Of a stretch of DNA of 64,000 nt, positions 45,209 through 53,888 are shown piece by piece. The translations under genes were made by a program, and so were the position numbers. The notes under the pieces are model-generated. The model was given only the letters and a program-made list of their open reading frames with translations, ran no database searches and was not told the DNA's origin. Every line of letters starts with the position of its first letter. Within the stretch, counting starts at the first letter, position 1. Source of the DNA: G020351775 sp039588335 (GTDB lineage Bacteria > Gemmatimonadota > Gemmatimonadetes > Gemmatimonadales > GWC2-71-9); contig JBDGZZ010000022.1 in NCBI GenBank assembly GCA_039588335.1, forward strand, positions 4,922-68,921, in the 5' to 3' direction.

Positions 45209-46199
45209 AACTGAGTCGACTGATGCCTCTGGTCCCAGTCGGCGTGATGTAGTCCTACTAGGGATTGGTGCGTTTGCTGTTGCGGCGGTCCCGTTCCTAG
45301 GGGTGGGCCGTAGGCGTCTCTTTAGAAGGACCGTACCCGTGATGGGTACGGTCGCTGACATAGGTGTAGTGGACAGAAACAACGACTATGCGCAGGCTGC
45401 TATTGATGCCGCAATCCAGCAGTTACGCTACGTCGATCGCACGATGTCGCGGTTCAGTGAGGCATCAGACGTCGGTCGGGCAAACCGATTGGCTGCTGCT
45501 GACGGTACATGCATCACGAAAGCCACAGCAACCGTGATCGAAGAGGGACTGCGTTGGGCGGCGGCCAGTGAAGGTGCGTTCGATCCATGCCTCGGCACAG
45601 CCGTCGGTCTCTGGGATGTGAAACATCGTACCAAGCCCCCGGAGAAAGACCAAGTTGCCCAACTGGCAGGCCGAAACCTCTACAGAAAGCTCGATTTGGG
45701 TGAATCCGGCGACAGGCCGGTCGTACGCCTCACAGAGGCTGATGTCGCGATCGACCTGGGCGGCATCGCCAAGGGCTACGGAGTGGACCTGGCAGTGCAG
45801 TCGCTCAGGGAGTGGGGTATCGAACACGCGCTGGTCAACGTGGGTGGAGATCTGTACGCCATGGGTGAGTCGGAGGACGGTGATCCCTGGAGTGTAGGAG
45901 TCAGATCGCCTTACGCTCCCAGCAAGGTGACACACCGCTTCGAGATCGCCGACCAGGCAGTCGCTACCTCAGGCGATTATCTCCAGTACTTCCGTTATGG
46001 GGGCAGGAGTTACCACCATCTGCTCGATCCCAGTACGGCTGCCCCTCGACGCGGGGACGTCCACAGCGTGACGGTGACAGCCGACAATTGCATGGCTGCG
46101 GACGCCGCGGCTACTGCGGTGTTCGGAATGCCACGCGAAGAGGCAGATGCGTTACTCGGTATCAGAGCGCCCAGCGCGAAGATAGTAAGCGTGGACTAG
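45201..46199 (+). CDS. apbE: FAD:protein FMN transferase
   Basis: A protein of 332 residues. The ATG at 45201 is preceded by GGAG at 45190-45193 and lies before a short arginine-containing signal or anchor (SRRDVVLLGIGAFAVAAVPFLG), so it acts outside the membrane. The ApbE core shows VPVMGTVADIGV, the AIDLGGIAKGYGVDLA Mg/FAD motif, LVNVGGDLYAMG and HHLLDPSTAAP. It attaches FMN from FAD to Thr in the RnfG and RnfD motifs. It is the last gene of the operon, followed by a strong terminator. Confidence 0.92.
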   Translation: MHKTESTDASGPSRRDVVLLGIGAFAVAAVPFLGVGRRRLFRRTVPVMGTVADIGVVDRNNDYAQAAIDAAIQQLRYVDRTMSRFSEASDVGRANRLAAADGTCITKATATVIEEGLRWAAASEGAFDPCLGTAVGLWDVKHRTKPPEKDQVAQLAGRNLYRKLDLGESGDRPVVRLTEADVAIDLGGIAKGYGVDLAVQSLREWGIEHALVNVGGDLYAMGESEDGDPWSVGVRSPYAPSKVTHRFEIADQAVATSGDYLQYFRYGGRSYHHLLDPSTAAPRRGDVHSVTVTADNCMAADAAATAVFGMPREEADALLGIRAPSAKIVSVD

Positions 46200-46223
46200 G
46201 GCAAGAGAACTCAGCGTACATGT

Positions 46224-46256
46224 GGGGAACGGGATATGCGCCCCGTTCCCCTTTTT
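46224..46256 (+). terminator. Rho-independent terminator of the kor-rnf-apbE operon
   Basis: GGGGAACGGG at 46224-46233 pairs perfectly with CCCGTTCCCC at 46242-46251 over an 8-base loop, followed directly by TTTTT. It lies 25 bases after the apbE stop. Confidence 0.9.
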
Positions 46257-46326
46257 CTTTGGGGATGCTAATTTGGCAGTGTGGCACGAGCATGGTTACA
46301 CGACGCAGTAGACGGTGGTTCTTGTC

Positions 46327-47148
46327 ATGTCCGACGTACGAAAGCCAGCTGTAGCCGGACAGTTCTATCCAGATGACCCAGCCCAGTTGAGCGCGCTGGT
46401 CGGCGGGATGTTGAATGATGCCGCCTCCGAGGCGCGACCATCCTTTGGTGGCATCGTGCCACATGCCGGTCTGATCTACTCTGGCGCGTGCGCCGCACGC
46501 GTCTTCAGTCGAGTAGCGTTTCCCGAAATCACGGTCATATTGGCCCCGAACCACACCGGGATGTGGAATAACCGGGGTGGAGCAGGGGCGTGGGATAGAG
46601 GCAGCTTTGAGACGCCGTTGGGGTCGATCTCGGTGGCCGAGGGCTTCATGTCGCGATTAGAGGACGAGTGCGATCTGGTGGCGCACGATGTCGCGGCACA
46701 TCGATTTGAGCATGCAGTCGAGGTCGAGCTGCCGTTCCTGAAGCGCGTGGCACCCGGATCCACCCTGGCTCCCCTGGTCTTGGGATGGGACGACTGGGAT
46801 AGGTGCAAGGCCCTGGCAGATGCCCTGGCTCGAGTTGTTGCGGAGTGGCCGGAGGACGTTCTACTGCTCGCATCTTCGGACATGACACACTACGAATCGG
46901 CGGAGTCTGCCGCTGCTAAAGATCGACTTGCTCTGAGAGCTGTCGAGCAACTGAATGGTGAGGAACTGCTAGAGGTTTGCGGGCGAGAGAACGTGACGAT
47001 GTGCGGACGGGCGCCCGCCGCAGTGGTGTTGGAGGCGGCGAGGCAACTTGACGCAGAGACCGCGGATGTGGTTGACTACCGGCACAGCGGCTGGGTGTCA
47101 GGCGACGACACCAGTGTCGTGGCTTATGCGGGGGTCGTGATCACCTAG
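46327..47148 (+). CDS. amrB: AmmeMemoRadiSam system protein B (MEMO1 family)
   Basis: A 273-residue MEMO-family protein, related to class III extradiol dioxygenases. It begins VRKPAVAGQFYP and has the conserved metal-site candidates IVPHAGLIYSG, LAPNHTG, HRFEHAVEVELPFL and SSDMTHYE. The ATG at 46327 is preferred over an in-frame GTG at 46315. Family members usually travel with an AMMECR1 protein and a radical SAM protein; neither is adjacent here. Function is unclear: copper/redox handling has been proposed for eukaryotic MEMO1. Confidence 0.9.
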   Translation: MSDVRKPAVAGQFYPDDPAQLSALVGGMLNDAASEARPSFGGIVPHAGLIYSGACAARVFSRVAFPEITVILAPNHTGMWNNRGGAGAWDRGSFETPLGSISVAEGFMSRLEDECDLVAHDVAAHRFEHAVEVELPFLKRVAPGSTLAPLVLGWDDWDRCKALADALARVVAEWPEDVLLLASSDMTHYESAESAAAKDRLALRAVEQLNGEELLEVCGRENVTMCGRAPAAVVLEAARQLDAETADVVDYRHSGWVSGDDTSVVAYAGVVIT

Positions 47149-47185
47149 GTTGTGCAGGGCGGGACGGTGCCCACTGACGGCCTCG

Positions 47186-48211
47186 CTACTCCACTCTCCA
47201 AGTCTGGCCAACTCGAAGCAACTCACTCAGGTTCGGATCCGGATACTTGGATTTCGCTACTCTAATCTGCGAGTGAATCTCCGCGTCGTAAGCCTGGGCT
47301 GGATCGCAGTACAGGACTCCGAGCGCCATGGGAAACTCAGGGGTGTCCAAGGATGCGAGCAGCACGGCGAGGTTTCGGTTGGTTTCGTCGTGAACGAGTA
47401 TGTCATCTTCCGTTATCCCGTTTTCGCCAACCGTCGCCACCTGGATCTCCAAGCACCCGGATTTCATGGTGAGTCCGCGGTTCATGTCCTTGCCAAACAG
47501 TAACGGCTTGCCGTGCTCTACGAGGAGCTGCCTATCTGCCGCTACTTCTCGGTTGGTGAACCGGTCGAACGTCGCGTCGTTGAACACGACGCAGTTCTGG
47601 AAGATTTCGACGAACGAGGCCCCTTGGTGTGTGTGCGCGCGCTTCAGCGTTTCCACCAAGTGAGATTGCTGTGTGTCAACCGAACGTGCTACAAAACGTG
47701 CTCCGGCACCCAGGGCGAAAGCGGCAGGTGTAACCGGAAGCTCGACCGAGCCGTGCGGTGTGGAAGGGGACCTCGTTCCTCTCCTGGACGTGGGAGAGTA
47801 TTGCCCTTTCGTGAGACCGTAGATCTCGTTGTTGAACAGCAGGATTTGAAGATCCACGTTGCGGCGAAGTGCATGTAGCGTGTGATTGCCGCCTATGCTC
47901 AAGCCATCTCCATCACCAGTTACAACCCACACGTCCAACTCCGGATTCGCCAGCTTGATTCCAGTTGCTATGGCAGGCGCCCTCCCGTGGATCGTGTGGA
48001 ATCCATACGTGGACATGTAGTATGGAAAGCGGGACGAGCATCCGATGCCGGACACGAACACATGCTTCTCCCGCGGAGTTCCCAAGTCTGCCAAGGTGCG
48101 CTGCATAGCTTTGAGGATCGCGTAATCCCCACAGCCCGGGCACCAACGAACCTCCTGATCGGAGGCAAACTCCTTGGGTTTCAAGGTGTCGGCTGGCGTG
48201 GCTACCGTCAT
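47186..48211 (-). CDS. korB: 2-oxoacid:ferredoxin oxidoreductase beta subunit, second copy
   Basis: A protein of 341 residues. The ATG at 48211 follows the korA stop by one base (TGATATG); the longer frame would intrude into korA. It contains VRWCPGCGDYAIL, SGIGCSSRFPYY and QNCVVFND for the [4Fe-4S] cluster, and TGDGDGLSIGGNHTLHA with LLFNNEIYGLTKGQYSPTS for TPP/Mg. Probably 2-oxoglutarate:ferredoxin oxidoreductase. It pairs with the canonical korA upstream. Confidence 0.92.
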   Translation of the reverse strand: MTVATPADTLKPKEFASDQEVRWCPGCGDYAILKAMQRTLADLGTPREKHVFVSGIGCSSRFPYYMSTYGFHTIHGRAPAIATGIKLANPELDVWVVTGDGDGLSIGGNHTLHALRRNVDLQILLFNNEIYGLTKGQYSPTSRRGTRSPSTPHGSVELPVTPAAFALGAGARFVARSVDTQQSHLVETLKRAHTHQGASFVEIFQNCVVFNDATFDRFTNREVAADRQLLVEHGKPLLFGKDMNRGLTMKSGCLEIQVATVGENGITEDDILVHDETNRNLAVLLASLDTPEFPMALGVLYCDPAQAYDAEIHSQIRVAKSKYPDPNLSELLRVGQTWRVE

Positions 48212-48212
48212 A

Positions 48213-50033
48213 TCAGCTCTCCAACAAAGATTCGATTTCGGCAGTGATTTCGCGAACCTTGAACGGTTTGCCGGAAACCTTGGGAAGTCCAACTGCGGGC
48301 AGGAGATATGTACTTCGCAACATGGTCACGAGCTGCCCCGTGTTCATTTCCGGGACCAGGATGTGATTGAATCCCTGTAGCAGATCGCCCAGGTTGCGAG
48401 GGAATGGGTTCAGATAGCGGATGTGGATGTGCGATACCTTGCGGCCTTCACCTGTGGCTTTCTTGACTGCCTGCCGTATGGGGCCGAAGGTGGATCCCCA
48501 TCCTACGATCGCTATCTCTCCGCGTTGCGCTCCCAGTGTTACCTCCTGTGGCGGTATGTCGTCTGCTATGCCCGCCACCTTGGCAGTGCGTATCTCCAGC
48601 CCACCGATACGGTGCTCGAGTCCGGGAGTCCCCGGTATAGCCCACGGCCGGGCCAACGAGCCTTCGTTTCTCTGAAACGGCTGAAACCCTTCCGGATCTG
48701 TGCGGAACGGCACCTTGAACTCCGGAACCCTGTCGATGTCCGGGATGTGCCACGGTTCTGCAGCGTTGGCCAGGTACGCGTCAGTCAGTACCATGACGGG
48801 GGTCATGTATTTTGACGCCAGGCGGACCGCTTCGATGGCCACATCGAAGCAATCAGTAGAGGTGGCTGCGGAGAGAACCGGTAGCGGAGCATCCCCATTA
48901 CGGCCGTAAACGGCCTGGTACAGGTCGGATTGCTCCGTCTTGGTCGGCATCCCGGTCGACGGTCCGGCACGTTGTGAGTTGATGACTATGAGCGGCAGCT
49001 CGGTGGCGATTGCCAACCCAAGAGCCTCGCCCTTCAGTGCAATCCCGGGTCCGGAGCTGGACGTGACTCCGAGCGAACCCGCGAAAGACGCGCCAATCGC
49101 CGAGCAAATCGCAGCGATCTCGTCCTCGGCCTGGAATGTGATCACACCGAACTCCTTCAAGCCGGCTAGCGTGTGCAGCAGAGGTGAAGCTGGGGTGATC
49201 GGATACGAACCGAACATGATGTTGAGGCCAGCGGCGCGTGCCCCGGCTAGCAGTCCCCAGGCGAGTGTTTGGGTCCCAGTCACGGTTCTGTATTCGCCAG
49301 GAGATATGTCTGCTTCGACTATGCTGTAACCAACGGCATAGTTGGGCATTTCGGCCGTTTCGCCGAATGCGTGACCTGCGTTCAGAGCTGCTATGTTGGC
49401 TTCAGCAATCTCGGGTAGCTCTTTGAACTTCTTGCGCAGCCAGTTGATCGTAACTTGCCGGTCTCTGTCATACATCCACAGTGTGAGACCGAGGGTCCAC
49501 ATGTTACGGCTGCGGAGCGCCTCTTTTGAGCTGAGTCCGAATTCCCTGACTGCGTCCAGTGTGAGCCTGCCGATGTCCAGCGGAATGACCTGATAGGGCA
49601 CCATCGAGCCGCTCTCGAGCGGATTGTCCTCGAATCCGGCTTTCTGGAGGTTCCTCCTGGTGAACGATCCCGAATCGACAATGACCGTACCGCCCACCCG
49701 CAGGTCGTCCAGGTTGACCTTGAGCGCGGCTGGGTTCATTGCAACCAGAACGTCCAGTTCGTCACCGACGGTCGAGATGTCAGTCACACCGAAGTGAATC
49801 TGGAATGCGGAGACACCGAAGGTGGTTCCGGCCGGCGCCCGTATCTCTGCTGGGTAGTCAGGAAAGGTCGCAAGATCGTTCCCGACCATTGCCGTTTCCT
49901 GAGTGAACTGTGAGCCAGTGAGCTGCATACCGTCACCCGAATCTCCCGCGAAGCGGATGACCACCGTATCCCTGACCTCACGCGGCAGCTTGCTGCGCAG
50001 ATGCTCTGCGCGGACTCCATTGTCTGCAGCCAT
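48213..50033 (-). CDS. korA: 2-oxoacid:ferredoxin oxidoreductase gamma-alpha fused subunit, canonical copy
   Basis: A 606-residue KorA. The gamma domain has an intact glycine loop (RFAGDSGDGMQLTGSQF) and AEIRAPAGTTFGVSAFQI. The alpha domain has GSYPITPASPLLHTLA, FQAEDEIAAICSAIGASFAG, SSSGPGIALKGEALG and RAGPSTGMPTKTEQSDL. With korB2 it forms an alpha2beta2-type enzyme (2-oxoglutarate to succinyl-CoA by closest style). Compared with the rnf-operon copy, it keeps all hallmark residues, so it may be the housekeeping enzyme. Confidence 0.93.
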   Translation of the reverse strand: MAADNGVRAEHLRSKLPREVRDTVVIRFAGDSGDGMQLTGSQFTQETAMVGNDLATFPDYPAEIRAPAGTTFGVSAFQIHFGVTDISTVGDELDVLVAMNPAALKVNLDDLRVGGTVIVDSGSFTRRNLQKAGFEDNPLESGSMVPYQVIPLDIGRLTLDAVREFGLSSKEALRSRNMWTLGLTLWMYDRDRQVTINWLRKKFKELPEIAEANIAALNAGHAFGETAEMPNYAVGYSIVEADISPGEYRTVTGTQTLAWGLLAGARAAGLNIMFGSYPITPASPLLHTLAGLKEFGVITFQAEDEIAAICSAIGASFAGSLGVTSSSGPGIALKGEALGLAIATELPLIVINSQRAGPSTGMPTKTEQSDLYQAVYGRNGDAPLPVLSAATSTDCFDVAIEAVRLASKYMTPVMVLTDAYLANAAEPWHIPDIDRVPEFKVPFRTDPEGFQPFQRNEGSLARPWAIPGTPGLEHRIGGLEIRTAKVAGIADDIPPQEVTLGAQRGEIAIVGWGSTFGPIRQAVKKATGEGRKVSHIHIRYLNPFPRNLGDLLQGFNHILVPEMNTGQLVTMLRSTYLLPAVGLPKVSGKPFKVREITAEIESLLES

Positions 50034-50203
50034 TGCTAGGTTCTTCTCCTGGGTAACTGACCGAAAAGCCTCTCACACGGTTACCGAATCGGTCGAAGGA
50101 AGGTTCCAGTGCGAAGGGCCTGCAGAAAGGTACTTGGCTGTTGCCGTGTTAGACCAGCGGTAGTGCACGTATGGTGGGATGGGCCCTGGAAATGGCTCCG
50201 CGT

Positions 50204-50264
50204 GAGTGGGCGGGCGAGAGGCGGGCGAACCGAGTCGACTCACCCGGTTCCACCCGCCCGACTC
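50204..50264. repeat. Large GC-rich inverted repeat upstream of the second korA
   Basis: GAGTGGGCGGG at 50204-50214 pairs with CCCGCCC(G)ACTC at 50253-50264, allowing one bulged base. An alternative inner fold pairs GCGGG (50221-50225) and AACCG (50228-50232) with CGGTT (50245-50249) and CCCGC (50253-50257). It lies between the end of the vWA gene and the start of korA on the minus strand, so it may terminate the former. There is no clear T-tract. Confidence 0.5.
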
Positions 50265-50271
50265 GCGGTTG

Positions 50272-51033
50272 CTACAGTCTCCTACTCCTCACTCTGAAGT
50301 CTACGTTGTCTTGGATCCAGCTCCACAAGGCATCCTGGTTGCCTTCCTCAAGGTCAGGATCAATCTGTTCTCGCCAACCGCTCATTACTTGGGCGTCAAC
50401 GGTCCACATGCGGACTCTCCGGGTATCGATCTCACGTTCCCAAGCCACGCTGGTGGTTGGAGAACCATAGAGGAGCCGCACGGTCACGCTACGTGAGAGG
50501 TATTCCAGCGGCGACAGGTTGATCTGCGCATAGGCGCTCTCGTTTGCGGCCGACGTAGTACCGCCCACAGCATCGGGCACGCCGTCGCTGAGCACCACGA
50601 TATTCAGCGGTGCCAAGATGAGACCTTGGCGCTTCACCAGCGTGGCAACGCGGTCGAAGAACGCGTTGAAGTCCGTGAACGTATCTTCTGGAGGGAAGTG
50701 CTCACGCAACACGGTCGCAATCTCCTCGGCGTTCTTTCCCTGGAAAGCGTGAATCGGTTGGAACGATTTCGGTTCTCCAGGCCGGGCACCGCCTACCGAT
50801 CCGACGAATACTGCCGAAGGTACTCTGAGTTCGCCCATTGCGTTCAAATGGCCGTACAGATAGGTGGATGCAAACTCTATTGCATCCTCATAGTTGCCGG
50901 TGGATCGGAACGATCCACTCACATCGACCCCTATGACAAGCGTCGAGCGTGCCTGCCTCGCCGGTTGGTCCGTGGGAGTGCACGCTACAGACGCCGCCAG
51001 AGCGATCATCACGGCTCTGCGGAGTCGAATCAT
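50272..51033 (-). CDS. von Willebrand factor A-like lipoprotein
   Basis: A 253-residue exported protein with a short signal ending SVAC (Cys18, a weak lipobox). It then has a vWA domain whose MIDAS begins D37-V-S39-G-S41 (VIGVDVSGSF), with the later LSDGVPD as a further metal-site aspartate. The domain binds a divalent metal and mediates protein contacts. The start overlaps the stop of the upstream membrane protein gene (ATGA), so the two are coupled. Role unknown. Confidence 0.75.
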   Translation of the reverse strand: MIRLRRAVMIALAASVACTPTDQPARQARSTLVIGVDVSGSFRSTGNYEDAIEFASTYLYGHLNAMGELRVPSAVFVGSVGGARPGEPKSFQPIHAFQGKNAEEIATVLREHFPPEDTFTDFNAFFDRVATLVKRQGLILAPLNIVVLSDGVPDAVGGTTSAANESAYAQINLSPLEYLSRSVTVRLLYGSPTTSVAWEREIDTRRVRMWTVDAQVMSGWREQIDPDLEEGNQDALWSWIQDNVDFRVRSRRL

Positions 51034-52301
51034 GCAGCACCTCCGTCGTGAAGTGGCTGAGGCGCCGCAGACCGAGGTGGCGGTGTGGCGGTCCGACCCG
51101 CTATCAGCTTCGGTGTCGCAATCAGTACGTCATTGATGGACCGGAAAGGCAACGAGAACATCGGTCGCGCGCCAATGGCCACAACGGCGAAGTTGACGGC
51201 CGCAGCAAAGAGCTGGAGCACCGGAAGCGAAAGCAATTCGAAGGCTGTCTGTGCTTCCTTCTTGAACCATTCCGACTCGGCCTTGAGCTGCAGAATCGGC
51301 GCCCGTAGCGGATCGGTGTGCGCAGGCATCTGGAGCGGACTCGTCGGGGTCTCCTGTCGGATCGTCTCGCGGGCGAGCACCGCCACAAGAGCGGGCGTAC
51401 CGTAGCGTCCGAACAGGAACCACGTCATGCCGCGGACGCCAATCCAGCCAAACGAAGCCAACATCAAGGTCGAGACGAGACCCAGCTGTAGTCCCTCGTT
51501 TGTTTGTTGAGCGATCCACGGAGTGATCGCGTCGATCAACTCACGGTACAGGAAGATGACCTCGAAGAACATGACGAAGAGTTCCACGAAAGCCATCTGG
51601 ATGATCCCGGCGTAGTCCTTCTTGCGCATGGCCTCAGCAAGCGCGAACACGCAGGCAAAGCTGCCCAGGACCAAGAAGAACAGGAAGATCCACAGGATCG
51701 GGCCCAGCAGCCGGGCGTCGGGCTCGTACCCCGTGATGCCAGCCAGCACCTCTGTAAGTGTCGGCCGCAGGGTGTACATGAATATCAACGCCTCTACTGC
51801 CGACCACAGCAGTAGAGCGAGGAAGGCGAGCCAAGGAACGCCCGGTTTGAAGTAGTTCCGGGAAGTCCAATCCAGCACCCGCATGGGAGACTGGATGGAC
51901 CCCTTTATGACCGCACCGACCATCCCGACGGCCAGCCTGAGGAGTCCCCAGGTCCAGCCCACCGCCAGGACGAAGAGGCGGACAATCCCGGCCCAATAGA
52001 ACCAGGCGCTACGGCCGGCGTCCCACCACGAAGTGAGCATTGCCGTCACGAAGCGGCCACGGTTCGACCGGAACGGAATCGTGTAGAGCGATACCATGGT
52101 TATCCAGATACCACTCACGAGCAACAACACTGGCAGCAGCAGTACTATCCGCTTGAACAGTATCTCACCGGTGGATTCACCATACCATATGAGGTTCACC
52201 ATTGCCGCATGCCAGCCCGGAATCCAGGACACTGGTGCTGAGAGCGCATCTACCGCGCCTCGCCATTCATCCGGGACGAAGGCCTGGATGGAGTGAAGCA
52301 T
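51030..52301 (-). CDS. Polytopic membrane protein of unknown function, coupled to the vWA lipoprotein
   Basis: A protein of about 423 residues with some seven to nine hydrophobic segments (for example IVLLLPVLLLVSGIWITMV, FYWAGIVRLFVLAVGW, ILWIFLFFLVLGSFACVFA, MAFVELFVMFFEVIFLY). A C-terminal cytoplasmic or periplasmic region includes a further hydrophobic stretch and a Pro-rich tail. AAGGAG about 10 bases upstream supports the ATG at 52301 over the longer frame to 52424. I recognise no transporter or enzyme signature. The four-base overlap with the vWA gene suggests that the two proteins form one complex. Confidence 0.75.
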   Translation of the reverse strand: MLHSIQAFVPDEWRGAVDALSAPVSWIPGWHAAMVNLIWYGESTGEILFKRIVLLLPVLLLVSGIWITMVSLYTIPFRSNRGRFVTAMLTSWWDAGRSAWFYWAGIVRLFVLAVGWTWGLLRLAVGMVGAVIKGSIQSPMRVLDWTSRNYFKPGVPWLAFLALLLWSAVEALIFMYTLRPTLTEVLAGITGYEPDARLLGPILWIFLFFLVLGSFACVFALAEAMRKKDYAGIIQMAFVELFVMFFEVIFLYRELIDAITPWIAQQTNEGLQLGLVSTLMLASFGWIGVRGMTWFLFGRYGTPALVAVLARETIRQETPTSPLQMPAHTDPLRAPILQLKAESEWFKKEAQTAFELLSLPVLQLFAAAVNFAVVAIGARPMFSLPFRSINDVLIATPKLIAGRTATPPPRSAAPQPLHDGGAA

Positions 52302-52677
52302 GATTTTGACACTCCTTCTTGCGAAACAGGTGAAAAGACAAACGCCGGAACGGCCCTGGGCCGTCCTCGGCATGTACGGATCTTGTGGTTGTGACACAAC
52401 AGTGCGGCCCGACTCGGCTGGCAACGATGAGCTAAATCACAGTTCTTCGGGTCATTGTCCTTGGGATATGTTCGGTGGGATATTATGTGAAGGCCTTTAA
52501 ATATTGCAATGACAAGTGCTTAGGTGAAGGCCCTTAATGTGGATAATAGGTGAACCCTGGGATTTGCGACCGAACTTGTAAGTCGATTCGTGGCGGTGCG
52601 GGCCCCGCGATGGCCTGGCCGGAAGGGTCAGTGTTACATACCGTGTGCAGGCGCTTTGTCGACTGAGGATTCTGAGT
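52302..52677. promoter_or_regulatory. 376-bp divergent intergenic region with a repeated GTGAAGGCC(C/T)TTAA element
   Basis: This is the longest gene-free stretch of the window. GTGAAGGCCTTTAA (52487-52500) and GTGAAGGCCCTTAA (52524-52537) differ at one position and are 37 bases apart in an AT-richer stretch (TTTAAATATT, GGATAATAGG). A similar element precedes the kor-rnf operon. The region should hold promoters for the membrane/vWA genes (leftward) and the serine hydrolase (rightward). I see no open frame with coding character in it. Confidence 0.5.
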
Positions 52678-53880
52678 ATGAGCGATAATCGAAGAGTCTT
52701 TTCTGTAACGTTCCTGGTTCTTGCAGCAACGCTGGCTGTCCCCTCGTTCATAACGGCTCAGGTAGCGACCCCGAGCAGGGCTCGAATTGCGGAATCGACG
52801 TTTGCAGGACCGCTGGCCCGATTCGAGGAGCAGCTCAAACTCGATGTGGAGCAGGACGGGGTAGGGGCAGTCACGGCTGCAGTCATGATCGGAGATTCAC
52901 TGGTGTGGGCGAGGGCCTTTGGCTGGGTGGATCGCGAGGCGGAGCGTGCGGCGGAGATAGAGACAATCTACCGAACGGGGTCGATCTCAAAGACCTTCAC
53001 GGCGGTCCTGTTCATGCGATTGGTGGAGCGGGGAACCGTTGGCCTGGACGATCCGGTCGTAACATATCTGCCGGAGTTTGAGTTACTGGATGGGCCGCCT
53101 GAGGAGGTCCGATCCATCACGCTGCGTCAGCTCGCTAGTCACACAGGTGGTCTGATCAGGGAACCGGGTTTGGAGCACGCTGCGGCTGGCCCGATTGACC
53201 GCTGGGAGTCAAAGGTCCTCCAGTCCATTCCGATCACTTCGCTTCAGTCCACTCCCGGTGCGGAGTATTCCTACTCGAATATTGGCTTCGGCATACTGGG
53301 CCTGGCGCTTTCGAGGGCCGCAAACAGGCCGTTCATGGAGCTGGTGCGAGAATTCGTGTTTGATCCGTTGGAGATGCGGAGTAGTACTTTTGTCGTTCCT
53401 CCGGGACTGGAAAGCCGCTTGGCTGTGGGCTACGCCAACCGACCCGATGGCAGCGTCAACGCTGAGCTGCCTGCTTTGGAGCATTCTGGGCGCGGCTATA
53501 AGGTGCCCAACGGCGGAGTCTACTCCACGGTGGAAGACCTGGGGCAGTTCATGGCAGGATTGAGTGGCAGTTCAGCCACGGAACTCCTATCCGCCGACAG
53601 CAGGCGAGAGATGTTAGCTGTCCAGACTCCGGAAAGTCCGAGCCGAGGATATGGCTTGGGGCTTTCATTGCGAACTACGGAAACTGGAATCTGGCTTGCA
53701 GGACACGGCGGATCGGTAGCGGGCTACAACGCTTACATGGTGTTTGACCCCGACTCCAAGATTGGTGTCGTGCTACTCAGGAACTACAACCGGGGGGAGA
53801 CCAACCTAGGCCGTGCGGCGTCCGGTTTGTTGGAGGAACTCGCAAGGGGAGTGCGGGGAGCGGGCGGAGGGGAGCTGTGA
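52678..53880 (+). CDS. Exported serine hydrolase of the beta-lactamase/penicillin-binding family
   Basis: A 400-residue protein with a signal peptide (VFSVTFLVLAATLAVPSFITAQ). The class C beta-lactamase/DD-peptidase fold motifs are S102-x-x-K105 (GSISKTFT), Y199-x-N201 (SYSNIGFG) and a late HGG (GHGGSVAGYN) taking the KTG position. Natural substrates of this family range from peptidoglycan peptides to esters; the name does not imply antibiotic resistance. The ATG at 52678 begins just before the signal peptide. Convergent with the next gene, with 8 bases between stops. Confidence 0.88.
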   Translation: MSDNRRVFSVTFLVLAATLAVPSFITAQVATPSRARIAESTFAGPLARFEEQLKLDVEQDGVGAVTAAVMIGDSLVWARAFGWVDREAERAAEIETIYRTGSISKTFTAVLFMRLVERGTVGLDDPVVTYLPEFELLDGPPEEVRSITLRQLASHTGGLIREPGLEHAAAGPIDRWESKVLQSIPITSLQSTPGAEYSYSNIGFGILGLALSRAANRPFMELVREFVFDPLEMRSSTFVVPPGLESRLAVGYANRPDGSVNAELPALEHSGRGYKVPNGGVYSTVEDLGQFMAGLSGSSATELLSADSRREMLAVQTPESPSRGYGLGLSLRTTETGIWLAGHGGSVAGYNAYMVFDPDSKIGVVLLRNYNRGETNLGRAASGLLEELARGVRGAGGGEL

Positions 53881-53888
53881 TTTCCCGT

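Noticed and set aside
52678..53880. Antibiotic-resistance beta-lactamase
   Set aside because: The S-x-x-K, Y-x-N and HGG pattern is that of broad serine hydrolases/esterases exported by many environmental bacteria; nothing specific to drug-hydrolysing classes is seen.
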